Source of the DNA: Phycisphaeraceae bacterium
GTDB lineage: Bacteria; Planctomycetota; Phycisphaerae; Phycisphaerales; Phycisphaeraceae
Direction of reading: 5' to 3'
Length of the DNA: 64,000 nucleotides
Assembly (NCBI GenBank): GCA_020831765.1
Contig: JAFIFY010000095.1
Coordinates: 1-64,000 of the forward strand
Shown: positions 18,592-26,590 of the stretch, one piece after another
Numbering within the stretch: the first letter of the stretch is position 1
How the letters are laid out: each line of letters begins with the position of its first letter
Position numbers and translations under genes: made by a program
Notes under the pieces: generated by a model
Databases searched by the model: none
What the model saw: the letters and a program-made list of their open reading frames with translations, nothing else
Told to the model about the DNA's origin: nothing

Positions 18592-21282
18592 TCAGTGTCC
18601 GCCTTCGCCGCCGGAGCCCGAACATCGCCGCAACAGCGAGGTGACCATCGCCGTCCATCCGGTCTGGTGACTGGCACCCAGTCCCCGGCCGCAGTCGCCG
18701 TCGAAGTGTTCATAGAACAGGACAAGGTCCTTCCATGCCGGGTCGCGAGCATAACGGGGCTCCATACCATGGCACGGCCGTACCCCGGATTCGTCAGGCA
18801 GGAACAATCTTGACAGCCGCGCCGAGATTTCGGCGGCCGCCTGATCCAGGGTCACCCAGTGGCCCGATCCAGTGGGCAGCTCGACCTTCAAATCGTCGCC
18901 GTAAAACGCGTGATACCGTTCCAACGCCTCGACCAGCAGGTAGTTTATGGGAAACCAGACCGGCCCGCGCCAGTTGCTGTTGCCGCCGAACATGTACGTC
19001 TCGGATTCACCGGGCACATAACGGATCGCATACTCCTGCCCATGCAGATGCAGTCGGTAGGGTTCGTCCCGATACGCCGCCGACAGCGACCGAATGCCGT
19101 AGGGCGAGAGAAATTCGCCCTCATCCAGAACATACCGCAAAGCCTTTTCCAGCCGCTCCCGGTTGGGGATCGCCAGCAGCAGCGCGTTGTGGTTTTTGTT
19201 GGCCAACATGCAGGCGATCTGTCCGGACAAATCACGACGGTTATCCAAAAACCACTCCATGCGCTTCTTGAAGCGCGGCAGCCGATCCACCAGGTCATGA
19301 TCCAGCAGGCCGACGGCCAACAGCGGCAGAATCCCGACCAACGAGCGGACGCGGAGCTGCCGGGGCGGGGCCTGACCGACAATGAGCTGGTCGTAATAGA
19401 AACCGTCTTCTTCGTTCCAGAGGCCCGATCCACCCATGTGGTTCATCGCATCGGCGATGGCGACAAAATGCTCAAAGAACTTGCTGGCCACATCCTCGTA
19501 AGCCGGGTCTCCGGCAGCCAGTTCCATCGCCATATTGAGCATCATGGAACAGTAAAACGCCATCCACGCCGTGCCGTCGGCCTGTTCGAGAAAGGCGTCG
19601 GCCGCGATCGGCTGAGAACGATCGAAAAGTCCGATGTTGTCCAGCCCCAGAAATCCACCGGCGAAAAGATGCTGCCCGCGAGGATCCTTGCGGTTGACCC
19701 ACCATGTGAAGTTGATCAGAAGCTTGTGGAAAGCGCGCTGGAGAAACCGGCGGTCGCGCTGACCTTCCGTTCCCGTCAGTCGGTAGACATCCCAGCAGGC
19801 CCAGGCATGCACCGGCGGATTAACGTCGGAAAAATCAAACTCGTACGCCGGAATCTGCCCATTGGGATGCATGTACCACTCGCGCAGAAACAGCAGCAAC
19901 TGGTCCCGGGCGAAATCCGGATCGATCTCGGAGAAAGGGATCATGTGAAACGCCGAATCCCACGCGGCGAACCACGGATACTCCCACTTGTCGGGCATCG
20001 AAAGCACATCGCGATTGAACAGGTGACGCCATTCCCGATTGCGCCCCTCCAGCCGCTGCTCGGGCGGCGGTGGCTGCCCCTGGTCGCCCTCGAGCCAGTC
20101 GAGCACCGAGTAGTGATAGAACTGCTTGGTCCAGATCAGCCCGGCGTAAGCCTGCCGCGCAACGCGTTTACGCTCCGGACAATGATCGTCGGGAATCACC
20201 GTCTCATAAAAGCGGTCAGCTTCCTGGATGCGGCGCGAGACGATTTCATCAAAATCTTCACCCAGCGGCTCCGAAGTTGCTTCGCTCTCGGCATGGAGCC
20301 GAAGCTTCAGCGAGATGCTTTGGCCGGCACCGACCGTGAGCTGATAATCCGCCGCTGCCTTGGTGCCCTGGTGTCTGGGGTTGACCGCATCCGCCTGGCC
20401 GTGGACGACGTAGCGGTGAAGCGCATCCTTGGGATACCTGGTTCCACCCTCAACACCGAAAACCTTCTTCAGATTCGTCTCGTTTTCACAGAAAATCAGA
20501 TCCGGTGCCTCACCCGTCGGCCCAACGCCGGCAACCAGGCTGAAGCGTCCCAGTGTCTTGTGGTCCACCACCACGCGTTGGCGATCGCCTCGCCGCATGT
20601 ACGGCTTGGGCTCGCAGCCTTCGTGCGAGCAGCCCCACATCCATGTGTTGCGACACCAGAGGGTTGGCAGAACCCGCAGGGACGCCTCCTCCCGGCCGTG
20701 GTTGGTGATCGTGATGCGAATCAGAATGTCGTCGGGTCCGGCTTTGGCATACTCAGCCAGAACATCAAATCCCCCTTCCTCAAAGACGCCGGTATCGAGC
20801 AGCTCGAATTCGCGTTCGACCTTGCTTCGCCTTCGATTTTCCTCCACCAGTCGCTGGTACGGGAAGGCGATCGCGGGATATTTGTACAGGGCCTTGAGGT
20901 AGCTGTGGGTCGGCGTGGCATCCAGGTAGTAGTAGCACTCCTTGACATCTTCAGCGTGATTGCCTTCCGGCCCGGTCAGCCCGAACAGTCGTTCCTTGAG
21001 GATCGGATCATGGCCATTCCAAAGCGCAAGGGCGAAACAGATGCGGCATTGACGGTCGGTGATGCCCAGCAGCCCGTCCTCGCCCCATCGGTAAGCGCGG
21101 CTTCTTGCATGATCGTGCGGAAAGGAATCCCAGCTTGAGCCGTCAGCGGAATAGTCCTCGCGCACCGTGCCCCACTGCCGTTCACTCAGGTACGGTCCCC
21201 ATCGTTTCCAGTTGCGCTTGCGCGACGCATCCTCCTCCAGTCGCTTTCGCTCCGGATCGATTCGACTCTGGCGTTTGCTCAT
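18592..21282 (-). CDS. MGH1/GH63-type glucosidase
   Basis: An 896-residue protein without a signal peptide, so probably cytoplasmic. An N-terminal beta-sandwich part (to about 340) is followed by an (alpha/alpha)6 toroid. Family hallmarks are YPWFAAWDSAFH near 435-446, where Asp442 is the likely general acid, and WRGPVWFP at 771-778. GH63 and related enzymes such as mannosylglycerate hydrolase invert alpha-glucosidic or related bonds. The substrate cannot be read from sequence. A glucose dehydrogenase-like gene lies directly upstream on the same strand about 60 bases away, suggesting that released sugar is oxidised. Confidence 0.85.
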   Translation of the reverse strand: MSKRQSRIDPERKRLEEDASRKRNWKRWGPYLSERQWGTVREDYSADGSSWDSFPHDHARSRAYRWGEDGLLGITDRQCRICFALALWNGHDPILKERLFGLTGPEGNHAEDVKECYYYLDATPTHSYLKALYKYPAIAFPYQRLVEENRRRSKVEREFELLDTGVFEEGGFDVLAEYAKAGPDDILIRITITNHGREEASLRVLPTLWCRNTWMWGCSHEGCEPKPYMRRGDRQRVVVDHKTLGRFSLVAGVGPTGEAPDLIFCENETNLKKVFGVEGGTRYPKDALHRYVVHGQADAVNPRHQGTKAAADYQLTVGAGQSISLKLRLHAESEATSEPLGEDFDEIVSRRIQEADRFYETVIPDDHCPERKRVARQAYAGLIWTKQFYHYSVLDWLEGDQGQPPPPEQRLEGRNREWRHLFNRDVLSMPDKWEYPWFAAWDSAFHMIPFSEIDPDFARDQLLLFLREWYMHPNGQIPAYEFDFSDVNPPVHAWACWDVYRLTGTEGQRDRRFLQRAFHKLLINFTWWVNRKDPRGQHLFAGGFLGLDNIGLFDRSQPIAADAFLEQADGTAWMAFYCSMMLNMAMELAAGDPAYEDVASKFFEHFVAIADAMNHMGGSGLWNEEDGFYYDQLIVGQAPPRQLRVRSLVGILPLLAVGLLDHDLVDRLPRFKKRMEWFLDNRRDLSGQIACMLANKNHNALLLAIPNRERLEKALRYVLDEGEFLSPYGIRSLSAAYRDEPYRLHLHGQEYAIRYVPGESETYMFGGNSNWRGPVWFPINYLLVEALERYHAFYGDDLKVELPTGSGHWVTLDQAAAEISARLSRLFLPDESGVRPCHGMEPRYARDPAWKDLVLFYEHFDGDCGRGLGASHQTGWTAMVTSLLRRCSGSGGEGGH

Positions 21283-21342
21283 GATGTATACCGGTTCCAG
21301 TTCAGGGTTCAGCCGACGTTACGGCGCGGTACAGATCGATGC

Positions 21343-22458
21343 TCAGGCGGCGATCTCGATGACCGTTTTGATGCCCTGCCCCGGCGCGGCCAGGGCATCG
21401 GGCACCTGTTCAAGGCCGATCCGCGTGGTGATCAGCCCCCGCAGGGCATCCGGCCAGCGATCGGCAAACCGGCGAAGATCTTCCACCGCGCGCTCATGCG
21501 CTCCCCGGCCGGCGTTGACGGTGCCGAAAATCACCTGGTTCTGCAGCACCAGCCGCCGCATGATTCTTGCCGACTCGACCGCCTCCGGTGCCTTCTCCGC
21601 CGGCACGCCGGTCAACACAAAGACGCCATTGATGCCCAGACGCTCGACGGCGGCAAACGCCAGGCTCGATGCCCCCGTCGCCTCGTAAACCACGTCGATT
21701 TCCCCCAGTTGCTCTGCCAGCGCTTCGATCGGAACATCGGTCGAACTGATGTACCGGGCATCGAACCGCCGCACCAGTTCCGCCCGTGAACTGTCCGCCG
21801 GCTCGCGAGAGTAAACAAACGTTTCGAATCCCGCCGCGACCATGGCCATGGCGCCCAGCAGGCCGATCGGCCCGGCGCCCAGCACCACCGCCCGGTGACA
21901 CCACGCCCGCTGGCGATCCTCGCGAGGATCGCACGACCACGGAAGCCGCTGCTGCACCTGCCAGACCTGCTCCAATGCCTTCTCCGCAATGGAAAGCGGC
22001 TCGACCAGTACGCCGAACTCAGCCAGCGATGCGGGGACAGGAACCAGGTAAGCCGGTTCGTCCAACCCGGCTTCGGCCATGAAACCGTGGGCACCCTTGA
22101 TGCCGCATTCCACAAAATCGCCGGTGAAGCAGAAGTCCTGACGGCCGGCGCGGCAGGATCGGCATTTCTCGTGCGAACAGGGGCGACGGACCATCGGCAC
22201 CACCAGATCGCCGGGCTTCATCTTGCTGACCGCCTCTCCGACAGCCTCAATCTCGGCAAGTCCCTCATGTCCGAGGATCAGGTACCCCCCTCGCTCCGGT
22301 GGCGTCCCGTATTCGAAGTGCGCAATCTCGCGATCCGTCCCGCAGATGCCAACCCGGCGCATCTTCAACCTGACCTGCCCCGAGCCCGGATCACCTGGAT
22401 CGGCATGTCCGACCAGCCGGACCGTGCGCTGCGTCGGATTGACGGCGATTGCCTTCAT
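21343..22458 (-). CDS. Zinc-dependent glucose 1-dehydrogenase-like enzyme
   Basis: A 371-residue medium-chain dehydrogenase. Catalytic zinc ligands fit Cys39, His64 and Glu65. A structural zinc lobe is formed by Cys94, Cys99, Cys102 and Cys110. The nucleotide fold has GAGPIG, followed by a strand ending in SRE, which suits NADP. The overall pattern matches archaeal-type glucose dehydrogenases that oxidise glucose or other aldoses to the lactone. AGGAG lies nine bases before the ATG at 22458; the frame extends to 22500 without support. It precedes the GH63-type gene in the same direction and probably shares its transcript. Confidence 0.85.
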   Translation of the reverse strand: MKAIAVNPTQRTVRLVGHADPGDPGSGQVRLKMRRVGICGTDREIAHFEYGTPPERGGYLILGHEGLAEIEAVGEAVSKMKPGDLVVPMVRRPCSHEKCRSCRAGRQDFCFTGDFVECGIKGAHGFMAEAGLDEPAYLVPVPASLAEFGVLVEPLSIAEKALEQVWQVQQRLPWSCDPREDRQRAWCHRAVVLGAGPIGLLGAMAMVAAGFETFVYSREPADSSRAELVRRFDARYISSTDVPIEALAEQLGEIDVVYEATGASSLAFAAVERLGINGVFVLTGVPAEKAPEAVESARIMRRLVLQNQVIFGTVNAGRGAHERAVEDLRRFADRWPDALRGLITTRIGLEQVPDALAAPGQGIKTVIEIAA

Positions 22459-22666
22459 ACGTCTATGCTCCTGATTCCGCGTCGCCAACCTTAGCGCCAT
22501 CGAGCGCGTGACTCTCGACTACACTATTGGTCAATTGTCCACCGTGAGCAACCGTCGCCCCGCGCTATGCCGGTTCGATGCGGCCCGTCCAAGGCCATTT
22601 TCCAACTTACGCGGAGCTGCCGAACATCCGCCGTGCGGTCGCGGCCGGAGATGGACAAACCTTGCC

Positions 22667-23548
22667 ATGGTCCAGACCCTCTCCACGATTCGTCAACTGC
22701 TCGCCGCGCGTGGCCTGCGCCCAAAACACCGTTTGGGCCAGAACTTTCTGCACGATGCCCACCACCTGGACCGGATCGTCCAGGCCGCTGAATTGACCGG
22801 GCCGGCTCTCCCTCCGTCGTCGGGCCAAGCCGACCCGGCAAACTCCGCCGCACCTCGGGACACCCATCCGCGGGTCCTCGAGATCGGACCGGGGACGGGT
22901 GTGCTCTCGGAGCGACTGCTCGAAGCGGGAGCCGAGTTGATCGCCGTTGAAGTCGATGGTGACCTGATCCCCATTCTTGAAGAGCGACTGGCGCCCTGGG
23001 CCGATCGCCTGCGCCTGATTCAAGCCGACATCCTGCGCAACAAGAACCAGTTGGAGCCCTCCATCGCCGCAATGCTCAACGAAGCTCCGTTCCGCCTGGT
23101 CGCCAATCTCCCCTACCAGGTGGCTTCGCCGCTGCTGGTCTCACTCGCTCGGGATTTTCCCACGTGCATCCTCGGGGTGGCCATGGTGCAGGATGAGGTT
23201 GCCCGGCGCTTGACCGCCCAGGCCGGCGAGGATGAGTATGGGCCCCTGAGCCTGATGGTTCAGGCCTGGTTCAGGGTGGAACGCGTCGCCGAGCTTTCGC
23301 CGGATTGCTTCTGGCCTCGCCCTGAAGTGCGCTCGGCGGTGGTGAAGTTGATGCGGCTCGACCGGCCTCGCTGCTCCGATGCGGCCCAATTTGAATCGAT
23401 GGTCAGGCTGCTCTTTCAGAGCCGCCGGAAGCAGATCGGCGGCATCCTGCGTAGGCACGGACTCAAAACGGTGGAACTGGACCCCACTTTGCGGCCAGAA
23501 GAACTTACGCTCGAACAGATCGACGGCTTGGCCATGGGCCGGAATTAA
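22667..23548 (+). CDS. rsmA: 16S rRNA dimethyladenosine transferase (RsmA/KsgA)
   Basis: A 293-residue methyltransferase with the family start LGQNFLHD near residue 24, the SAM-binding EIGPGTG near 71-77 and the catalytic NLPYQVASP near 146. It dimethylates two adjacent adenines at the 3' end of 16S rRNA during 30S maturation. The ATG at 22667 is chosen because family alignment begins there; the frame runs back to 22508 but that part is unlike RsmA. A Pro/Ser/Ala-rich insert of roughly 20 residues before the SAM motif is unusual. The following glycosyltransferase gene is on the same strand. Confidence 0.95.
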   Translation: MVQTLSTIRQLLAARGLRPKHRLGQNFLHDAHHLDRIVQAAELTGPALPPSSGQADPANSAAPRDTHPRVLEIGPGTGVLSERLLEAGAELIAVEVDGDLIPILEERLAPWADRLRLIQADILRNKNQLEPSIAAMLNEAPFRLVANLPYQVASPLLVSLARDFPTCILGVAMVQDEVARRLTAQAGEDEYGPLSLMVQAWFRVERVAELSPDCFWPRPEVRSAVVKLMRLDRPRCSDAAQFESMVRLLFQSRRKQIGGILRRHGLKTVELDPTLRPEELTLEQIDGLAMGRN

Positions 23549-23625
23549 TTCGGCGTATTCAGAGGCTTCCGAACCGCTTAAGTGTTAGAATCGTGTCAGT
23601 CGGGGATCGCGTTCTGGAGACTGTC

Positions 23626-24429
23626 ATGAGCACTTTGGTGGCCGTGCCCGTTTATAACGAGCAGAAATACGTATCACACGTTCTGCGGAAGATACTTCGA
23701 TTCGCGCCTGATGTGCTGGCGATCGATGATGGCTCGACCGATGAGACGCCGCTCCTGCTTGCCCGGCAACCGGTCGAGGTGATCCGCCATGCCCGGAATC
23801 GAGGATACGGCCAGTCGCTGATCGATGCCTTCCGATGGGCCAACTGTTACGGGTTCCAATGGCTGATCACCATGGACTGTGATGAGCAGCATGAGCCGGA
23901 GGGACTGCCCGATTTCTTCCGCGCTATCTATGATGCGGATCGGGCATCGCCCGGGGTGGATGTCATCAGCGGAAGCCGATATCTGCCCCAATCCGTCGGC
24001 GACGACCGACCGCCGCCCGATCGCCAGGCGATCAATCGCACGATCACCCGGCTCATCAACGAAAAACTGAAATTTGGGATCACCGATTCGTTCTGTGGCT
24101 TCAAGGCCTACCGGGTCTCGGCCATCAACAGGCTAAATCTGACCGAGAAGGGGTATGCCTTTCCCCTGCAGTTCTGGGTCCAGGCCTATGCAGAGGGGCT
24201 CACGATCAAGGAGATCCCCGTCCGGCTGATCTATAACGATCCGAACCGAAGCTTTGGCGGCCCCCTGGATGATTCGGACCATCGGCGAAGCCATTACCTT
24301 TCGGTTTTCGAGCGGGAGTTGGCGATGCTCGAAACCGCTGGAGAAAACGTCGAGTGTGCCGGGTGTGGAGGGAACGGACGGAATCGATCGAATGCTCAAC
24401 ACTCAGCCGGCGAACCACCACTGGCCTGA
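23626..24429 (+). CDS. GT2 family glycosyltransferase
   Basis: A 267-residue GT-A fold enzyme. The N-terminus has PVYNE, then DDGSTDET near 37, HARNRGYG, and a DxD-type MDCDEQH near 83. The SGSRYL and the later GFKAYR segments resemble dolichyl- or polyprenyl-phosphate mannosyl/glucosyl transferases. No membrane anchor is seen at the C-terminus, so it probably acts at the inner membrane face on a lipid carrier. GGAG lies eight bases before the ATG at 23626; the GTG extension to 23593 is less likely. It sits between rsmA and a conserved protein of uncertain function. Confidence 0.88.
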   Translation: MSTLVAVPVYNEQKYVSHVLRKILRFAPDVLAIDDGSTDETPLLLARQPVEVIRHARNRGYGQSLIDAFRWANCYGFQWLITMDCDEQHEPEGLPDFFRAIYDADRASPGVDVISGSRYLPQSVGDDRPPPDRQAINRTITRLINEKLKFGITDSFCGFKAYRVSAINRLNLTEKGYAFPLQFWVQAYAEGLTIKEIPVRLIYNDPNRSFGGPLDDSDHRRSHYLSVFERELAMLETAGENVECAGCGGNGRNRSNAQHSAGEPPLA

Positions 24430-24462
24430 TGGCGCGACGCGGTTTAGACTCCTTCCATCCGC

Positions 24463-25920
24463 ATGCGCCTGCATATCGAACCCCATCCCGGACAGTTCGA
24501 ACCTCGATCGTCATCGGATTCGAACGACCATGGCCACCCATCCTTCGCCGTCCAGACCGGGCATCAGGCCTGGTTCTGGCATCCGGGCATTCTTGTCAAG
24601 CTGCTGCTGACTTCCCGCCTCGCGCAACAATGGGGGGTGCCGGATCGGCACTGGGTGGTCGATCACGATATCCATTCCATCCTGACCATTCCCATCCCTG
24701 TACGCCAGGAAGAAGGCCTGAAGATCGTTCCGCTGTTCCTCGGACTTGAGAACCCGGTCGTCCCCAGCGGAATGCAGCCGGCCGTTGAAGCCCCGGGCAT
24801 TGTGGAGCGAATCGAAATCTTCTCCGGGCAACATGAACTGGAACCGTCGATCGAGCGGGGTCTGATCCGCCTTGCCGATACCTTCACCAACGTCGGCAGT
24901 GATTATCCATCGTTGGCCGGACAGGTGATGGCGGTCATCGGGAAACTATTCAACACGGTCTTTCCCGGACAACGGTTGCCCGAGTTCGCATACACCACGG
25001 ACCTGGTCACCGATCCCCGGTTCACCGCCCGCGTGCGTGACCTGGTGTACGATGCCCCGAGGCTGGTTCGACATTACAATCAGGCGGTGGTCGAAAACCC
25101 GGAGGCGGGGCTTCGTCCCCTGGAAGCCGGTCGCGAACGCGTGGAATTGCCGCTGTGGCTTCTTCGTCATCAACGGCCGCGGCAACCCATCTATATCGAT
25201 CTCGCGGACCATGAACCACAATTGATCGATGAACACGGCCGATCGCTGGACCTCGACGCGTTGCTCGAGCCCTCAACACCTGGCAACAATAAGCGTCGAC
25301 CCGGCGTGATTGCGCCCCGTGCGCTGCTTCTGACCGCGCATCTACGCTCAGCCCATCAAGGAATCTTCATTCACGGGCGAGGCGGAATGGTTTATGACCG
25401 TGCCATGGAGCGTTGGCTGGAACTGGCCGGCTGGGAACGATCATCGCTATGCCCGGCGATGCTGGCTTCAGCCGATGCATTCCTCGACTGGTCCGTTCCG
25501 GTCAACGGCCAAAAGGAGCTCCGGGATGCGATCTGGTGGCGCCACCACCTGCCGCACAATGTCGATCGTTTCCAACCGGTCGATGATGAGCTTCGCCAAC
25601 GCAAGCGGCGGACCATTCAGCTTCTGGCCCAGCCGCTGACACGTGAGGTCAAGGCCGCATGGTTCGAGCAACTCAAGGAGCTGAACCGCACCTTGGCGAA
25701 CGCTTTTCCCGGGGCCTTGGCTGAAGCCGACCGACGGTTGCACCAGGCTCGACAGGGCGTGCGGAATCAGTCCATCGCCGGCAAGCGCGATTGGCCCTTT
25801 TTTCACTACCCGGATGATGATCTGCGGGCATTGGCCACCCGATTGGACCACATGATCCAAACCCCGCCCCATGGGCCACCGACCCACCCGATCCAGGCTT
25901 CGAATCCGGATCGGACTTGA
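24463..25920 (+). CDS. Uncharacterised protein, possible distant BshC relative
   Basis: A 485-residue soluble protein that I do not firmly recognise. Three segments recall BshC, the cysteine-adding enzyme of bacillithiol synthesis. They are TGHQAWFWHPG (about 32-42; BshC has an NQPG..TGPLY segment), WVVDHD (about 64-69; compare a WxxxEDHD segment) and the APRALL...HGRGGMVYD stretch (about 283-308; compare RP...GGPGE.AY). Length is near that of BshC (about 540). No BshA or BshB gene lies nearby, so bacillithiol synthesis is not shown. The start at 24463 lacks a ribosome site and may lie further in. It is likely co-transcribed with the upstream GT2 gene. Confidence 0.6.
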   Translation: MRLHIEPHPGQFEPRSSSDSNDHGHPSFAVQTGHQAWFWHPGILVKLLLTSRLAQQWGVPDRHWVVDHDIHSILTIPIPVRQEEGLKIVPLFLGLENPVVPSGMQPAVEAPGIVERIEIFSGQHELEPSIERGLIRLADTFTNVGSDYPSLAGQVMAVIGKLFNTVFPGQRLPEFAYTTDLVTDPRFTARVRDLVYDAPRLVRHYNQAVVENPEAGLRPLEAGRERVELPLWLLRHQRPRQPIYIDLADHEPQLIDEHGRSLDLDALLEPSTPGNNKRRPGVIAPRALLLTAHLRSAHQGIFIHGRGGMVYDRAMERWLELAGWERSSLCPAMLASADAFLDWSVPVNGQKELRDAIWWRHHLPHNVDRFQPVDDELRQRKRRTIQLLAQPLTREVKAAWFEQLKELNRTLANAFPGALAEADRRLHQARQGVRNQSIAGKRDWPFFHYPDDDLRALATRLDHMIQTPPHGPPTHPIQASNPDRT

Positions 25921-25939
25921 TGTCTGGTCATAGGTTTCA

Positions 25940-26578
25940 ATGTTCCGTAAGATAGCGGCCATGCAAGTCCACCTTGATGAAGTCCGCGTCGAGCTTTCCG
26001 GCACCACGCTCGCCGAGCTCCTGCGATCGGCCAAAAAACGACTGAGCGCGGCCCATCGCGTGGTCGTTGAGGTCAAGCTCGATGGCTTGACGCTGACCGC
26101 CGAGGAGATCGAGGCGGCCTCGGGCAAGCGAGTTGCCGGTGAGTTGAAGCTCTTCAGCGCCGACCCGCGTCAACTGGGTGCCGCCGCGCTCGAGCAGGCC
26201 CGCCAGCGCCTGCCTGAAGCGGCGGGACACCAGGAGCAGGCCGCTGAGATGCTCCAGAAGGATGAACCTTCGGCGGCGCTCAAGAAGCTGGCCGAGGCCC
26301 TGGAAATCTGGATGCAGACCCGCCAGGCGATCTCCGATTCCACCGAACTTCTGGGACTGGGGCCGGGCGAGTTCCAGATCGAGGGCCAATCACTGGCGGT
26401 TCACATCGATGAACTGTTCCAGAGCCTCAAGGGGCTCAAGGGCATGATCACCGCGGGTGACCACAGCGGCCTGGCCGATTCCCTGGCTTACGAATGGCCG
26501 GAGATCACGGAGAAGTGGCAGACCATCCTCCTCAAGCTCGCTGAAAAACTGCTCAAAACGACGGGTCGCCTGGCCTGA
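25940..26578 (+). CDS. Conserved-looking hypothetical protein, mostly helical
   Basis: A 212-residue protein (205 if the ATG at 25961 is used). It opens with a short beta-rich stretch and then has three or four long amphipathic helices rich in Ala, Glu, Gln and Leu. It has no signal peptide, membrane segment or cysteine. The charged helical pattern suggests a soluble scaffold or helical-bundle protein. It follows the BshC-like gene by 19 bases, so they are probably co-transcribed. The function is unknown. Neither candidate start has a clear ribosome site. The coding status rests on the clean frame, strand context and protein-like composition. Confidence 0.65.
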   Translation: MFRKIAAMQVHLDEVRVELSGTTLAELLRSAKKRLSAAHRVVVEVKLDGLTLTAEEIEAASGKRVAGELKLFSADPRQLGAAALEQARQRLPEAAGHQEQAAEMLQKDEPSAALKKLAEALEIWMQTRQAISDSTELLGLGPGEFQIEGQSLAVHIDELFQSLKGLKGMITAGDHSGLADSLAYEWPEITEKWQTILLKLAEKLLKTTGRLA

Positions 26579-26590
26579 TCCGGCCATCGG

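Noticed and set aside
18859-21138. Plus-strand frame of 759 codons
   Set aside because: It is antisense to the GH63-type gene and has no recognisable domain; an open-frame artefact of GC-rich coding DNA.
24463-25920. Complete bacillithiol pathway
   Set aside because: Only a weak BshC resemblance is present; no BshA-type GT4 or BshB deacetylase gene is in the window. The neighbour is a GT2 enzyme.
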